In this document: piece after piece, positions 25,191 to 37,257 of the stretch
Position numbering within the stretch: position 1 is the first letter of the stretch
How the letters are laid out: each line of letters begins with the position of its first letter
Translations under genes and position numbers: made by a program
The notes under the pieces: model-generated
Database searches by the model: none
The model's input: only the letters and a program-made list of their open reading frames with translations
Told to the model about the DNA's origin: nothing
Source: Dama dama
Taxonomy: Eukaryota > Chordata > Mammalia > Artiodactyla > Cervidae
Reading direction: 5' to 3'
Assembly (NCBI RefSeq): GCF_033118175.1
Contig: NC_083711.1
Location: 45,084,001-45,148,000 of the forward strand
DNA: 64,000 nucleotides

Positions 25191-25665
25191 TGAATGGATA
25201 AAGAAGATGTGGTATGGGAGTATTACTCAGCCATTAAGTATCTGGCATATATGGGAGTATTACTCAGCCATTAAGAAGAATGAAATTTAGTCATTTGTAA
25301 AAACATGGATGAACCCTGAAAGTATTAAGTTAGTGAAAGAAGTCTGAGATTGAAAAATAAATATTGAATGTTTTCACTTATAGGTAGAATCTAAAAAAAC
25401 AAATGAAAGAATATAACAAAACAAAAACAGACTTACAGAGAACAAATGGTTACCAGATGAGGGAGGAAAGGGAAGACAGGAAAAGTAAGGGAAGAGAATT
25501 AAGAAGTGCAAAGTACTAGGTATAAAATTAAATGCAATGACCTAATATACAGTACAGTGAATATGGCCAATACTTAACTTTATATGGATTATAAAAATAT
25601 TATAACCATTGTACACCTGAAACTAATATAAGTGAACTATACTTCAATAAAACAATGTACAAACA
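25191..25665 (+). mobile_element. L1 3' end, plus strand, older
   Basis: 'agtattactcagccattaag' to 'tacacctgaaactaatataa' and 'tatacttcaataaaacaatg' give the ORF2 end plus 3' UTR. A 25-bp internal duplication is present at 25214-25238 and 25251-25275. Confidence 0.82.
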
Positions 25666-27275
25666 TTAATTGCAATATTAAATATGAATTAAAATTCAAA
25701 ATATCATTATGAATTTCAGGTACTGCAGTTTAACTGTAAAAAGGAGAGCTACATATGGCGAAAATACACTGGAAATTTCCATTCACAAATTTCCATTCAG
25801 CCAATGATGTAATGTAATCATCTCAAGTTTGTATGGAAAATAGGAAGTGATACTGTCTGAATTCTTACTTAAGGTGTTATATATTCAACAAAAGAGTTTA
25901 GAAATTTTAATTCCTTGTATTTTATCTTTATAATATTTAAGAAAAGCAGATAGACATTTTTGAAGCTATGCTTTGCTAAGCTTTATAATATTCTCACATA
26001 ATTTCAACTAATAAGTGTATTAATTATATATATATATAATCCATTATAATCACTTATGTTTGATCCTCTGCTCTGTCTATAGTACTGTCTCAGTACAATG
26101 CCATACATAGAAACCTTATTTTTAAGTAATTTTCAATGTAGTGGAAAAGACATGCCTTTTTATATCAAACTAGAAATAGCAAATATCAAAATGCAGAATT
26201 CAGGTGATAAGTTCAGTGGTAGGTTACAGAGGAAGAGAAAAAATATAAATATTGCTGGGAGTAAAAGTATGTATATATAGTATATATTTGTATGTGCATG
26301 TTTTTGTATACACATTTATTTTTATATAGCAATGAGCATTGTTCCAAAGTTTAGACTTAAGAATCAGAACCCTGTCTTCAAATCCTAACTTATTCATCTA
26401 TCGTCTCTGTGACATGGAGCAACTGTTACAGACTTTGTCTCTTCATTTGTACACTGAGAATATTAATATTTACATCACTGAATATTTTGTAAGAGTTAAA
26501 TATAGTAATGTTTATAAAATACCAATTTGTAGTGGACAATAAATTGTGATTATTATATCAATATGCTTAGTAATTCTGTAAAAAGAAATTATCTTGTTAG
26601 TAAAAAATTTATAGTATATTGTTTAATAATTTTTACATCAGTTTTTTATACTATTCATCTATAAAAATACCATAAATACATGACAGCAGGACATTCACAA
26701 TTGTCAGATTGAAGAATGGATTGTAAGTTTGTTGCAAAGCCAGCAGAAAATATGGTTGTCAAACTTTACTGATGTGTCAGAGTATATGAGACTTAGAGCA
26801 GTGATGAGTGAGTTTGATCAAAATGTTGAAATCATGCATACAGGCCATTTTATGATGAGTCTATTCTTCAATTCTATGGTGAAAGATAAAATGTCTCACT
26901 TACTTTTTCCATAAAATGAAGGGTCATGTGTACATAAAGCAATTTTTATGAAAAAAAGCATTGTGGGATACATTTTTATCCCTAATGGTCTGAATAAAGC
27001 TATATTTATTTTGCTTCTCACCAAAAAGGAAAGTTTGCAAGAGAACATAAAGCCATCAATTAAAACTATCTCTGTCAATTAAATCCCACAGAAGTGTATT
27101 TTGGGGTACAGCAGTTATTTATAACCCAAAGACCATCACCGATTGTCCTTTAAACATTGTGGTTCAGTCTTCACTGCCCTAGATAACAAAGTAGGCATGC
27201 TGTTCCAAATGCAATGGGTACGTAATGTACTCTATGATGAGAACTCAGAGATAGGAATAGGGCTAGACTTTAATT
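25666..27275. other. Intron 3, AT-rich, with a MIR
   Basis: A TA tract at 26020-26038 and a MIR at 26340-26545; otherwise unassigned. Confidence 0.45.
26340..26545 (+). mobile_element. MIR SINE relic, plus strand
   Basis: 'agaatcagaaccctgtcttc', 'tgacatggagcaactgttac' and 'ttcatttgtacactgagaat' follow the order of the MIR consensus. Confidence 0.65.
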
Positions 27276-27289
27276 TTGTTTCTCCCACC

Positions 27290-27730
27290 ATATGACCTTC
27301 AGCAAGTGTCCAATGCTCTCAGATCTGTAAGAAAGTCCCCCAAACTTAGTGACTTTAAACAACAACAAGCATTTGTTTTTACTTATAAATTTGGACAAGA
27401 TTCAGCAGGACAGTTCATCTCTGTTTCAGGTCGCATTATCTGGGGCAGCTTTACTGGGGCCTGGCGCATCTACATCCCAGGAAGCCCAGTAACCTGGCTG
27501 ACAGGATGGTGATGGCCGATGGCTGTGAGCTCAGCACAGCCGTGCACCAAAAGCCTAAGGTCTCCACCTGGGCCTCTTCATGGCTGCTTGACCTCCCCCT
27601 CGGCATGGTGGCTAGCTTCTAAAAGTAACCATCCCAAAAGAAACAGGCGGAGGCTCTTTCGCCTTTTATGACTTTGCCTAGGAACTCACTGTAATTACAA
27701 ATACACCCAGATTAAGAGGAAAAAACATAA
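27290..27730 (+). repeat. Ancient mammalian interspersed repeat, family not assigned
   Basis: 'acttagtgactttaaacaac', 'cacctgggcctcttcatggc' and 'cttttatgactttgcctagg' follow the order of a common old mammalian repeat. The 78-codon frame within it has no recognisable domain. Confidence 0.5.
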
Positions 27731-27754
27731 GCCTGAGCTTTTCATGGGGAAGAG

Positions 27755-28250
27755 TCAGTCAGTACAGTCACACAGTCGTGCCCAACTCTTTGCGACCCCG
27801 TGGACTGCAGCACGCCAGTCTTCCCTGTCCATCACCAACTCCCGGAGTTTGCTCAAACTTAAGTCCATCGAGCCAGTGATGCCATCCAACCATCTCATCC
27901 TCTGCCATCCCCTTCTCCTCCTGCCTTCGACCTTTCCCAGAATCAGGGTTTTTTCCAGTGAATCAGTATTTCGTATCAGGTGGCCAAAGTATTGGAGTTT
28001 CAGCTTCAACATCAGTCCTTCCAATAAATATTCAGGACTGATCTCCTTTAGGATGGACTGGTTGGATTTCCTTGCAGTCCAAGGGACTCTCAAGAGTCTT
28101 CTCCAACACCACAGTTCAAAAGCATCAATTCTTTGGTGCTCAGCTTTCTTTATGGTCCAACTCTCATATCCATACTTGACTACTAGAAAAACCACAGCTT
28201 TGACTGGATGGATTTTTGTCAGCAAAGTAACGTCTGCTTTATAATGGGGC
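27755..28250 (-). mobile_element. BovB LINE 3' fragment, minus strand
   Basis: The standard BovB 3' sequence in reverse complement ('agtcgtgcccaactctttgc', 'catccaaccatctcatcctc'). On the minus strand a 189-codon frame at 27755-28324 contains AFELWCWRRLLRVPWTARKS, the RT C-terminal region. Confidence 0.9.
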
Positions 28251-28374
28251 AGAGTATCTATCGACATTGTCAGAAGGAAATGTAGAGTGAGAAGTATAGT
28301 TGGAGACAATTTTGGAAAACACAATCTGCCGTAACAAGTTGTTATACTTTGCTTAATTTCAGTTTCTTCATCTT

Positions 28375-28570
28375 CATAATGATATGCTAGGCACCCTTCT
28401 GATTACTGTGTGTATTAATTCATTGAATACTCACATCAACCTTTCAGCTAGGTGCCCCATTTTACAGATGAGAAAAAAGATGCACAGAAAAATAAGCTGC
28501 CTGAAGGGACAGGGTTAGTAAAATACAGGCGAACTCAAAGCCATGTAATCTAGTCCCAAAGGTCACACTC
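28375..28570 (-). mobile_element. MIR SINE relic, minus strand
   Basis: 'ccccattttacagatgagaa' with flanking MIR-like order. Confidence 0.75.
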
Positions 28571-29280
28571 TTTATTATCCTTTGTAACTAATTTTCTTAT
28601 AGAAAATTATATAGAAACGTATAGAATTATAAAAAATGTGTAGAAAGAGTTTTGCACAACATCAGACCTGTTCTGAACGCTCCATAATTATAAATGGTTT
28701 TGCTGTAGCTATTATTGCTCTTGTATCATACAGTGTCTCACAGGGTATTTTCTCTTTGACCATGGTTTTACTTACTCAGAAAAGTAGATTTACTCTGACT
28801 TAAGGGATATGCAAAAAAAAAGGAGTATTGACAGAAAAAGTTGAAAACTGATATTACTGGATGTCTAGAAAATATAGTGAGATAGAAATGAGAATCTGTG
28901 ACAAGAGACTAAAATTTTAAGCAGCATCTTATTTCAGAGGACTTGAAAATAAGATGATAGACTCAGTAGGCACAGTTTTTAAAAGCATTGCTAAATAGCA
29001 AGGAAGAAGTATTCAGGCAGACTTTATTTTGGTTGACTAAAATACACCTGGGAACACCAAATGAAATAAAAATAGTATTAGAAAATGAATGTTAGAACAC
29101 TTAAAAAGCTCTATGTATTTTTAGGAAAAAGTGTGGTTAGCTTTTTATGTTGTGCCATTATTATTATTAGATTCTGTTCAAACTGGTATAGAAATAAAAA
29201 TGGTGTCTAATCCTAAAAACTGCTAATATAAACCTTCATCTTCCACACCTTATCTTAACTTTCAGAATAAAAACACTTAC
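28571..29280. other. Intron 3, nothing recognised
   Basis: AT-rich sequence without repeat or coding signatures that I can name. Confidence 0.4.
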
Positions 29281-29289
29281 CTTACTCTT

Positions 29290-29444
29290 TTTTTTCTTTT
29301 CTTTTTTTTTTTATTTTTATTTTTATTATTATTTTTTTTTCCAGTGGGTTTTGTCATACATTGATATGATTCAGCCATGGATTTACATGTATTCCCAATC
29401 CCGATCCCCCCTCCCACCTCCCTCTCCACCCGATTCCTCTGGGT
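29290..29444 (-). mobile_element. Very short L1 3' tip, minus strand
   Basis: A T/A-rich tail (29290-29340) is followed by about 100 bp of ruminant L1 3' UTR ('ccagtgggttttgtcataca' to 'attcctctgggt'). CTTACTCTT at 29281-29289 and 29445-29453 is the target-site duplication. Confidence 0.88.
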
Positions 29445-29453
29445 CTTACTCTT

Positions 29454-29875
29454 ATACTAGAAATGGCTTTAGAATTTTAATTCCGCATGTCATCAGTCTC
29501 AGACTATTGAAGTATTTCTGACATTATTTTCCTTGTAATGCTCTGTTCTTGAAAGTTGTTTATCTCTCAAATAAAAACACAGTTTAAAAATTGGTTTTAA
29601 TAAAAATTATTAATCTGTGAATGAGAAAAAATGGTGGGAAGCAAAACTAAGATCTGTGTATCCACTTGATGCTAGTTAAAGGCAAGTTATGTGGGTTTGC
29701 AGTATATATGCCTGTTTATAATTTTTGTGTCTCATAGACAAACAAAAGAAGTCTGTCTTCTAGATTGATGTCATCTCTTTTACCTAACCAAAAGTTTAAA
29801 ACTTCTAGTCTGAGACCTGGGTAATAGTCTTTTGGTTCATTTCTCAAATTCTTTGGTATGTTGAATAGAATCGGT
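29454..29875. other. Intron 3, nothing recognised
   Basis: AT-rich sequence; no repeat or coding signature identified. Confidence 0.4.
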
Positions 29876-30630
29876 TCCAAGTATGTGCACTTTGGGAACA
29901 AGCCCAGAGGTTCGTAAACAAGTATGGGATTGCTTTCCCAAACTCTGGTCACTCCATGTCCTTCCTAGTACTTTCCGAATCCCTCAAACTCCTCTCCAAG
30001 GTCCTTTGTCTAGAAAGCTAGCTGGGGCATTCTTTGTTCTACTGTGCTGTGCACTTCCGCGACGGGATCTTCCTCCAGGACCAAGGGAGAGGAGGACCGA
30101 AGGGAAAGAAATGCAGTGGAGGTTGACTCCACCCTCTCAGAACCACAGCTTCAGTGAAGGAGGAAGAAGGTTTTTCCTTCTTGGAATTTTGTTTTCTGTG
30201 AGCTCCCATTACTGACCACCACCACCAGCCTATAACACAATTGCTTGAGGTCCGGGCATGTGAGAACAGAAGAGAGAGAGAGAAAGAGGGAAGGGGTTTC
30301 CATATTCCTAATTCTCTCCTGAGCGTTAGGAATTCCATTTCCCACTTCCAGAGACAAGGTGAGCTGGAGCTCTGTGACCTGGTGGCCACTTTCAGGTTTC
30401 CAGTCCGTTCAGCTGAGGCTCCAGCCCAAGCACCGGGGAAAAGAGGGAGGCGAGAGGGAAAAGACTGGCAAATTCATAACCAGCTCGGCAGTCCCACAAA
30501 GTTTGGCTTTCTCCAGTAGGCCTGCTTCTACTTACTTTTCAGCGCCCTCACAGTTGCTGAGGTGGGGAAGTGGGGTGGTACTGTGCCCAGATTCAAGAGG
30601 AAGTCCACTTTAAACATTTCTTTGGTGGAA
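29876..30630. other. GC-richer, CpG-containing intronic island, function unknown
   Basis: This stretch stands out from the AT-rich intron. By eye there are about 11 CpGs between 30050 and 30550 (for example TTCCGCGACGGG), several partly open frames on both strands, and a strong splice-donor string, AAG|GTGAGC, at 30357-30364 on the + strand. It fits no interspersed repeat that I recognise. It may be a conserved regulatory element or an alternative first exon; neither is shown. No peptide here is recognisable. Confidence 0.4.
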
Positions 30631-31218
30631 GTAAGAAATTAGAATTCATAACAGGACAGTTTATGTATATTGTCTTCATGAGGACTTTATAGTAGCTCCC
30701 CTGCAAGGAAAATTAGGTTGACTATCTTGAAGCATAATCCACATTTTATTATTAGTAGACTTGTATTTGGTTTTGAAATTTTCCTTCAGTATTTATTAAT
30801 AGATTATTTTGAAAAACACAAAATATTTGTGCTTATTTACCCTTAAGTTTTAGGGGTTTCCTTTTGTTATTATTTTTATCAATTATCTGATCTTCCCTGC
30901 CTTCTCTGCTTACATGACAGCAAATTTTAATTTTTATAACTGCAGAGTAATATCTAGGAAAGCAGTAATGAATTGCCTATCCCAGTTTATTAAATTTCCT
31001 GATTTCTAATGTTTGAGAAATGGTGCACATCACATATTTTACTAATAAGTCATTCAGGTTTATCTAAGCTTACAGACTATTGAGCACCTATGAGGGAAAA
31101 GCAGTCAATTATATTAATATTAGTTCCTGTCAGACAATACACAATTGAATATTTCATCAGATGGTGAGAAGTGCACAGCATGATATACCAACCAGTATTT
31201 CTCATGGTCCCTTGTCTT

Positions 31219-31243
31219 TTTTTTTTTCTTTTTTTTTTTTTTT
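31219..31243 (-). mobile_element. Poly(A)-only insertion with a target-site duplication
   Basis: A 25-bp T-run with one C lies between two copies of TGGTCCCTTGTCTT (31205-31218 and 31244-31257). There is no other inserted sequence. On the minus strand the nick context is TTT|AAGAC, which fits the L1 endonuclease. Confidence 0.8.
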
Positions 31244-31381
31244 TGGTCCCTTGTCTTAAAGTTCTCTGATAGTAGAGAAAACCTGAAAACATTGCTAGTA
31301 ATATATAGCTTAACAATTCAATTTTTGAAATATAGTATGTGTAGGACAGGTCACACATTTCTTGATTTTGTTTTAGCAGAC

Positions 31382-31387
<6 letters not shown>

Positions 31388-31413
<26 letters not shown>

Positions 31414-31438
31414 CTCTGTGTGTGTGTGCATGTGTGTG
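31388..31438. repeat. Imperfect (GT)n microsatellite
   Basis: GT units interrupted by CTC and CA. Confidence 0.92.
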
Positions 31439-32379
31439 AAATACTATTCAACTGTATTCCTATCAATACTCAGAGAATTTAATTTTCTGAAATTTCAGGT
31501 ATCAATAAGTGAAATTATATGACAAGGTATGTACTTCATTAATATTAGTGGTATTTCCATAACTATATTCATTGTATGAACCGTTAATACATGCTATTCT
31601 ATGAAAATTGTTTTGTACTTTTTACTGTATTGCCCACCTTTTATTGTTATTTTAGGCAACCACTTCAGATTCCTCAAATCATAAATGTATTTTTTAAATA
31701 GGAGGCTGTGTATTAACTTAGACTATTTATTATTTTGTAATTATATATTAATATGTTTTACATATTCTATATTTATATATTTCACACATTATATATTTAT
31801 ATATTTTTCACTTTATAGATCCCTGCTACCAAATTACATTGTTTTTATTTTTTAGCATTCATGATACTTTTATCAGTAAGTAAATGACAGCAGAAATTTT
31901 TAAAAAATCATTTCATAAATATCTCATCAATTGTAATTTGATTATTCTCAATTAAATGTGTTTACTTCAATTATATGATTAGAAATTTAGTGAAGTGTAA
32001 ATTTTGTAAAATATAGTTGATTGAACATGTTTTTTTATCTCCATTCCCTCAGCACACTTCACCAAAATGAGTAAGAGAATATAGAAGGTTTACACTAACA
32101 AGGGCAAAGCAAGGGAGGAAAAAATTCATCACATGAGAATGATCAGCATGTCAGCAAAATTGCAGAAAATAAAAGTCAAATGGAGAAGTGATAGCTCACT
32201 TAGCGATGGAACTTGTATGGCTGCCTGTGGGGGGAGAGAAGCCACTTTCAATTTGTGCTGCTCTGTTGGGTGTATACCAGTGAGTGGCATTGTCAGAAGA
32301 AATGTGCATGTTCCTCTGTCGTAGATACTACCAAACAATCCCCCCAAATGGTAGTGTCACTATAAACTAAAATATAGAA

Positions 32380-33965
32380 TTACTGTATATCTTCTTTCTT
32401 CATTCCTCCATTGACGGAGACTGATTTTTTCCATATCTTGGCTATTGCGAATAATGCTGTAATAATGCTGTAGTGGATGTAACTTTCTCACACCCTCTCT
32501 TCATTTCCTTTGAATATGTACCAGAAATAGGATTGCTGGGTCACTTGGTAGGTCTATTTTTAATTTTCTGAGAAACAGCCATACTGTTTTCCATATTGGC
32601 TACACTAACTTGCATTCCCACCAACTCTGTACATCCTTGCCATCATGTATCTCTTCTCTTCTCGATAACTGCCATTCTAACAGTTGTAAGACTACATGTC
32701 ATTTTGGTTTCATTTGCATTTCCCTGATGATTAGTTGTATTGAGCATCTTTTCCTGTACTTGTTGGCCATTTGTATATTTTCTTTAAAGAAATGTCTATT
32801 CAGCTCCTCTGCCTATTTTTTAACTATACATTTTTGTTTTTGTTATCATTGAGTTATGTGAGCTCCGTATATACTTTAGGTATTATCAGGTTATTAGATA
32901 TATTATTTTCAAATCTTTTGGCCCATTCTATCAGTTTCCTGTTCATTATCTTTACTTCTTTCTTTTGCTCTGCTGAAGCTTTTTACTTTGATGTAGTGCT
33001 GCTTGCTTTTGTTGCTGGTGCTTCTGCTGTAGTTTTTTTTTTTTTTAAGTCATTGCCAAGACCAATATCAAGATCTTTCCCTATGTTTTCTTCTAAAAGT
33101 TTTACAGTTTCAGGTCTTATTTTTTAGTCTCTAATCCATTTTGAGTTCATTTTTGTGAGTGGTGTCTAGTCAGGTCCAATTTCACTTTTATGTCTGTGGT
33201 TAGCCAGTTTTACTTACAGCATTTATTGAAGAGACTATTCTTTCCCTATTGAGAATTCCTAGCTTCTTTGTCAAATATTAGTGATTTATTTGGGAGTTTA
33301 TTTCTGGGCGCTCTATTCTGTTCCAGTGGTTTATGTATATATTTTTTATACTGACACTACACTGTTTCAGTTTGTATAACTCTATAGTATAGGTAACTTC
33401 CCTGGTGGCTCAGACGGTAAAGAGTCTGCCTACAATGTGGGAAACCCGGGTTCAATCCCTGGGTCGGGAAGATCCTCTGGAGAAGGGAATGGCAGCCCAC
33501 TCCAGTCCTCTTGCCTGGAAAATCCCATGGATGGAGGAGCCTGGTGGGCTACAATCCATGGGGTCGCAAAGAGTCGGACACGACTGAGTGACTAAACCTT
33601 CTATAGTATACTTTGACATCAGGAATCATTGTGCCTTTAGCATTGTTATTCTTAGAATTGCTTTGGCTATTTGGGCCTTTTGTGGCTCTATGAATTTTAG
33701 AATTGTTTTCAATATTTCTGTGAAGAATGCCATGGGAATTTTGATAGGGATTGCATTGAATCTACAGTTGGTTTGGGTAGTATGGACATTTTAGCAAATT
33801 ATTGCAGTACAGGAATATGGGCTGTCTTTCTATGTGTTTGTGTTGTCTTCAGTTTCTTTATCAAAATATTGTAATTTTCATTGTAAGGTCTTTCACTTAA
33901 TTGGTTAAATTCATGCCATTTTATAGTTTTTCAGCTATTGTGAATGAGACATTTATGAGTATGTC
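32380..33965 (-). mobile_element. L1 ORF2 fragment, minus strand, interrupted by a Bov-tA
   Basis: 'ccatatcttggctattgcga', 'agaaataggattgctgggtc', 'tttggcccattctatcagt' and 'gggattgcattgaatctaca' are the reverse complement of mammalian L1 ORF2 3' sequence. It is decayed, with no long frame on the minus strand. Confidence 0.88.
33392..33599 (+). mobile_element. Bov-tA SINE, plus strand, well preserved
   Basis: The complete head 'acttccctggtggctcagac' runs through to 'gagtcggacacgactgagtg'. TCTATAGTATA at 33381-33391 and 33600-33610 is a perfect target-site duplication inside the L1. It lies 2.2 kb upstream of EPHA6 exon 4. Confidence 0.93.
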
Positions 33966-33981
33966 ATTAGAAAATCGATTT

Positions 33982-33998
33982 TATATATATATATATAT

Positions 33999-34049
<51 letters not shown>

Positions 34050-34050
34050 A
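33982..34050. repeat. Compound (TA)n(CA)n(TA)n microsatellite
   Basis: TA runs of about 18 bp flank a CA run of about 30 bp; the TA arms are self-complementary. Confidence 0.93.
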
Positions 34051-34059
34051 CAAAAAAGA

Positions 34060-34245
34060 CAGGGACTTCCATGACAATCCAGTGGTTAAGATTTTGTCTT
34101 CCAATGCAGAGGTTTTTGGTTCAGTCTTAGGTTAGGGAGCTCAGATCCCACATGCCTTGCAACCAAAAATGTAAAACAGACGCAATATTGTAACAAATTT
34201 GATAAAGATTTTAAGAATAGTCCACATCAAAAAAATCTTTTTAAA
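34060..34245 (+). mobile_element. CHR-2-like SINE, plus strand
   Basis: 'gggacttccatgacaatcca', 'gtggttaagattttgtcttc', 'gatcccacatgccttgcaac' and 'cagacgcaatattgtaacaa' follow the CHR-2 consensus order. Confidence 0.82.
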
Positions 34246-35750
34246 AATGACAGACATGACATTGATATTGCTAATAAATGCTCCTTATAAGTTAATAAAA
34301 TACAAGCCACCTGTAGAAAACAAAGGATATAAAAGACAATTCATAACCAAATGACCAATAAAAATACGAAAAAAGGTGTGTTATTAGTTGGATTTAGGAA
34401 GCTTCAACTGCAGTAGCAACATTTAATTCCATGTGTTGTCAGAAGGTAAAGGAGTAACTGAAATTAATGATAGGATTAGTGTGGGGAGATGAGGGTGCTC
34501 ACTTACATTTTTTTGAGCTTTCGAAATATGTTTAGAAATGTAACATAGAAATAAGTATTAAATAATACACATACCCTGGCCCAGAACTCCTACTCTTATG
34601 AACTGAAATGAAAGTATCAACATGGGGACATTTACTGCAGCATAGTTTATAAAGTATCTCTTTCAAGTAGGAGATTGTTGATACAAATACTGCAGATATA
34701 TTACAATGAATTACAACCACTGACATGGAGAAATTTTCATGCTATAGTTGATAATAGATAAAAATAATCTAAAGTTTATTGATATTATCTCAGTATTGAA
34801 AAATCAACAGTATGAAATCCTTCTGTTCATACATATGTAAACATACATCTACACAACAGTGTGTTGGCATTTTAGGACAATAATACTTGAAGAAAAAAGA
34901 AGGAATAAAAGGTAGGAATAAGCAAAATTTCTAAATGACATTTACAGTAAATATCCATACAAAAAGCATGTATGTTGTTATAACATGTTAGATGCATGTT
35001 ATATTCGAAAGCATGAATGTTTTGAATATAGCAATAGATACCACACTGAATGTTTAACCTGAGCATCTATATCTGAATAACTTCTCCTAAAAGAAAACAT
35101 TAGAAACCACTGAGTCAAATAATACTAAACTTTCCTTCCGCAGTATTGACATAACGTTGGGAAACTTTCCTATTTTTGGTGGTTTGTTTTTCTTTGGAAA
35201 TGAAATTTATATACTCTATAAAAGGGAAAAGGAAGTGATAGCGAAAGAAGGGATACATAAGAAAATAATTTAAAAGTTCTGAAGATTTAGGTACTGATAC
35301 CCCATTTTTAACAGAAATACAAACAAAACCTAAAACTACTGACTAAAAGATAAATAGAATGCTCATTCCATTTACAAAATAGCCTCATCTTAGGCGTCAG
35401 TGAATTAATTCTTATTCATTCACTCATTTAAGTTTTCAGGCATCTATAATAACTATACATTCAAAATATGCTAAGAATTGTGCATATAAGAAGACTAAAG
35501 CCCATGTCTAGCTTGTGGCAATTACAAAAAGCTGAGGTGATAATATGATCAGGTAGTTGTAATATAATATGATTCCCATTGTATAACTTAATTTTGAATA
35601 ACTATTTCATTCGTTAATATCATCATGTATTGACTTTTCTGTGTATGTGTAAACTGAATTCCAAAGAATATAATTTAAAATGTGTTGTACATGTACAAAT
35701 AAAATAATTCTAACAATAATTTTAAAAAATTGTTTTTCCTGTGTTCACAG
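34246..35750. other. EPHA6: 3' end of intron 3, unique, upstream of EPHA6 exon 4
   Basis: AT-rich sequence ending in a pyrimidine tract (TTGTTTTTCCTGTGTTCACAG) that serves exon 4. No repeat is recognised. Confidence 0.5.
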
Positions 35751-35906
35751 CTTGCAGACCAGGATTCTATAAAGCATTTGCTGGCAACACAAAATGTTCT
35801 AAGTGTCCTCCACACAGTTTAACCTACGTGGAAGCGACTTCTGTCTGTCAGTGTGAAAAGGGTTACTTTCGAGCTGAAAAAGACCCACCTTCCATGGCAT
35901 GTACCA
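35751..35906 (+). CDS. EPHA6: EPHA6 exon 4: cysteine-rich (EGF-like) part of the Eph ectodomain
   Basis: This 156-bp internal exon follows a pyrimidine-rich tract ending in CAG and is followed by the consensus donor GTAAGT. It starts in phase 1 and ends one base into an arginine codon (A|GG). The peptide begins CRPGFYKAFAGNTKCSKC and ends near DPPSMAC, with six cysteines, as expected for the cysteine-rich module between the ephrin-binding domain and the first FN3 domain. In the family this module forms receptor-receptor contacts when Eph receptors cluster on ephrin-A-bearing cells; the mature protein is a type I membrane receptor. From memory of the paralogues, the wording fits EPHA6 better than EPHA3 (CRPGFYKALDGN), EPHA5 (CRAGYFKA) or EPHA7 (RGFYKSSSQ). 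The length is a multiple of three, so skipping would keep the frame. No stop or frameshift is present. Confidence 0.93.
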
Positions 35907-37257
35907 GTAAGTCTGTCCACTTTGCATTTGAAAATTTTATTTCCAATCCTTTTGGTCTCTTTATTCTAAATTTTTTTAAAAAAGAAGTGGATATACAAAA
36001 TTCTGTGTCATCAATGTTGCTTGTCTTTGATAACAGTCAAGGAAAAGTTTCTCTTTCTTAGAATAATTATTTTTCAGCTGCTTACAGAGAATGTATGTTT
36101 TCCTCAAAAATCACATTGATTCTTGGCATGCAACCACCAGCCCGGGTTTGGAGGCCTGGCAAGTTTTTCTTAGGCATAATTTGTCCTTAGGAAATCAAAG
36201 CAGCTAAAGGTTTTTTTGAGGATTTACAAGCAAAAGTTGTATTATTTGCTTTCACTCTTAAACATTTAAAGGCTCATCACTTTAGGGTCATCAAGTTTGC
36301 TGTGTCGGGGGAGCTTTAGTATGGAACTTTGAAAGTCACTGTGCTAATGTTATACAGGAAAATTCAAATTTTACTTGACATTTGTCTCTAAAGGAAGGTA
36401 TTTTTGAGTTTGTCCACATTTCACCTCTCACTTTTTCTCCCATTGTTGATTTGAAACCAAAAGAATATTAAATCTAAATGTGAAGGTCATTTTAATGCAT
36501 GCTCCAAGAATTTTAAATTAGTAATATTCTCCTATTATTAAAGTATCATAAATTATCTGTACACTTTAAAAATAAAAGTGAATATATTGATATTAATGCA
36601 TTGCTAAGCTATGCAAAAGTAAAATGTCACCTCTTAGTTATAAAAGTCTTGTTAAATACATAAATAGGATATAGTGAAATTTCACCCTTCTTGATGAGTT
36701 GGTGCCATGATGTTGCTTATGTTATGTAATTTCACAGGGGCTGAAATGGATTAAAAATATGCAATGCCACATATTCCCCAGAGACAATGGATATGTTACA
36801 TTTCTTTTAAATGATGCACTTTGTAGATTTGTGTGCATTACTACAATCTTATAAAATATTTTTATAGAATACACTTAAAAACACAACACATTTATTAGTA
36901 GATGTAATTTTTGCTTTCTGACTATAAATACTGAGTAACTACTTTCTTCAGAAAAATACAGCATGAGAAATTGTTAACTAGATTTTTTTTTCTAGGAACA
37001 TATTCTAAGCTTATAAGTAGGAAAAGGGAAATTCTCAATATCACTTCTTACCTAATTGTGGAAATAGTTTTGAACAGGAAAATATTTCTACTACTGGTCA
37101 ATATTTGGATGTATGTATGTATGTATACATGTATGTATATGTAGGTGGTGGTGTTTCAGATGGTTACAGTTCTATCCCTAAAAACCTATATCAGAAACTA
37201 AGTTGATGCCTAGATGAGTGATAGAAGGGAATCTGCTCTTTTTATTTTCTTGTAAAA
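35907..37257. other. EPHA6: 5' part of intron 4
   Basis: It begins with the exon 4 donor GTAAGT. AT-rich and unassigned, with a (TATG)n-like tract at 37109-37146. Confidence 0.5.

Larger units (their letters stand above)
30631..32379. other. Intron 3, AT-rich, with short repeats
   Basis: It holds a poly(T)-only insertion (31219-31243), a GT tract (31388-31438) and diverged TATATTTATATATTT repeats (31741-31812). Nothing coding is seen. Confidence 0.45.

Noticed and set aside
30039..30389. 116-codon open frame (-) in the GC-rich island
   Set aside because: Overlapping frames on both strands are expected in GC-rich sequence; none shows a domain.
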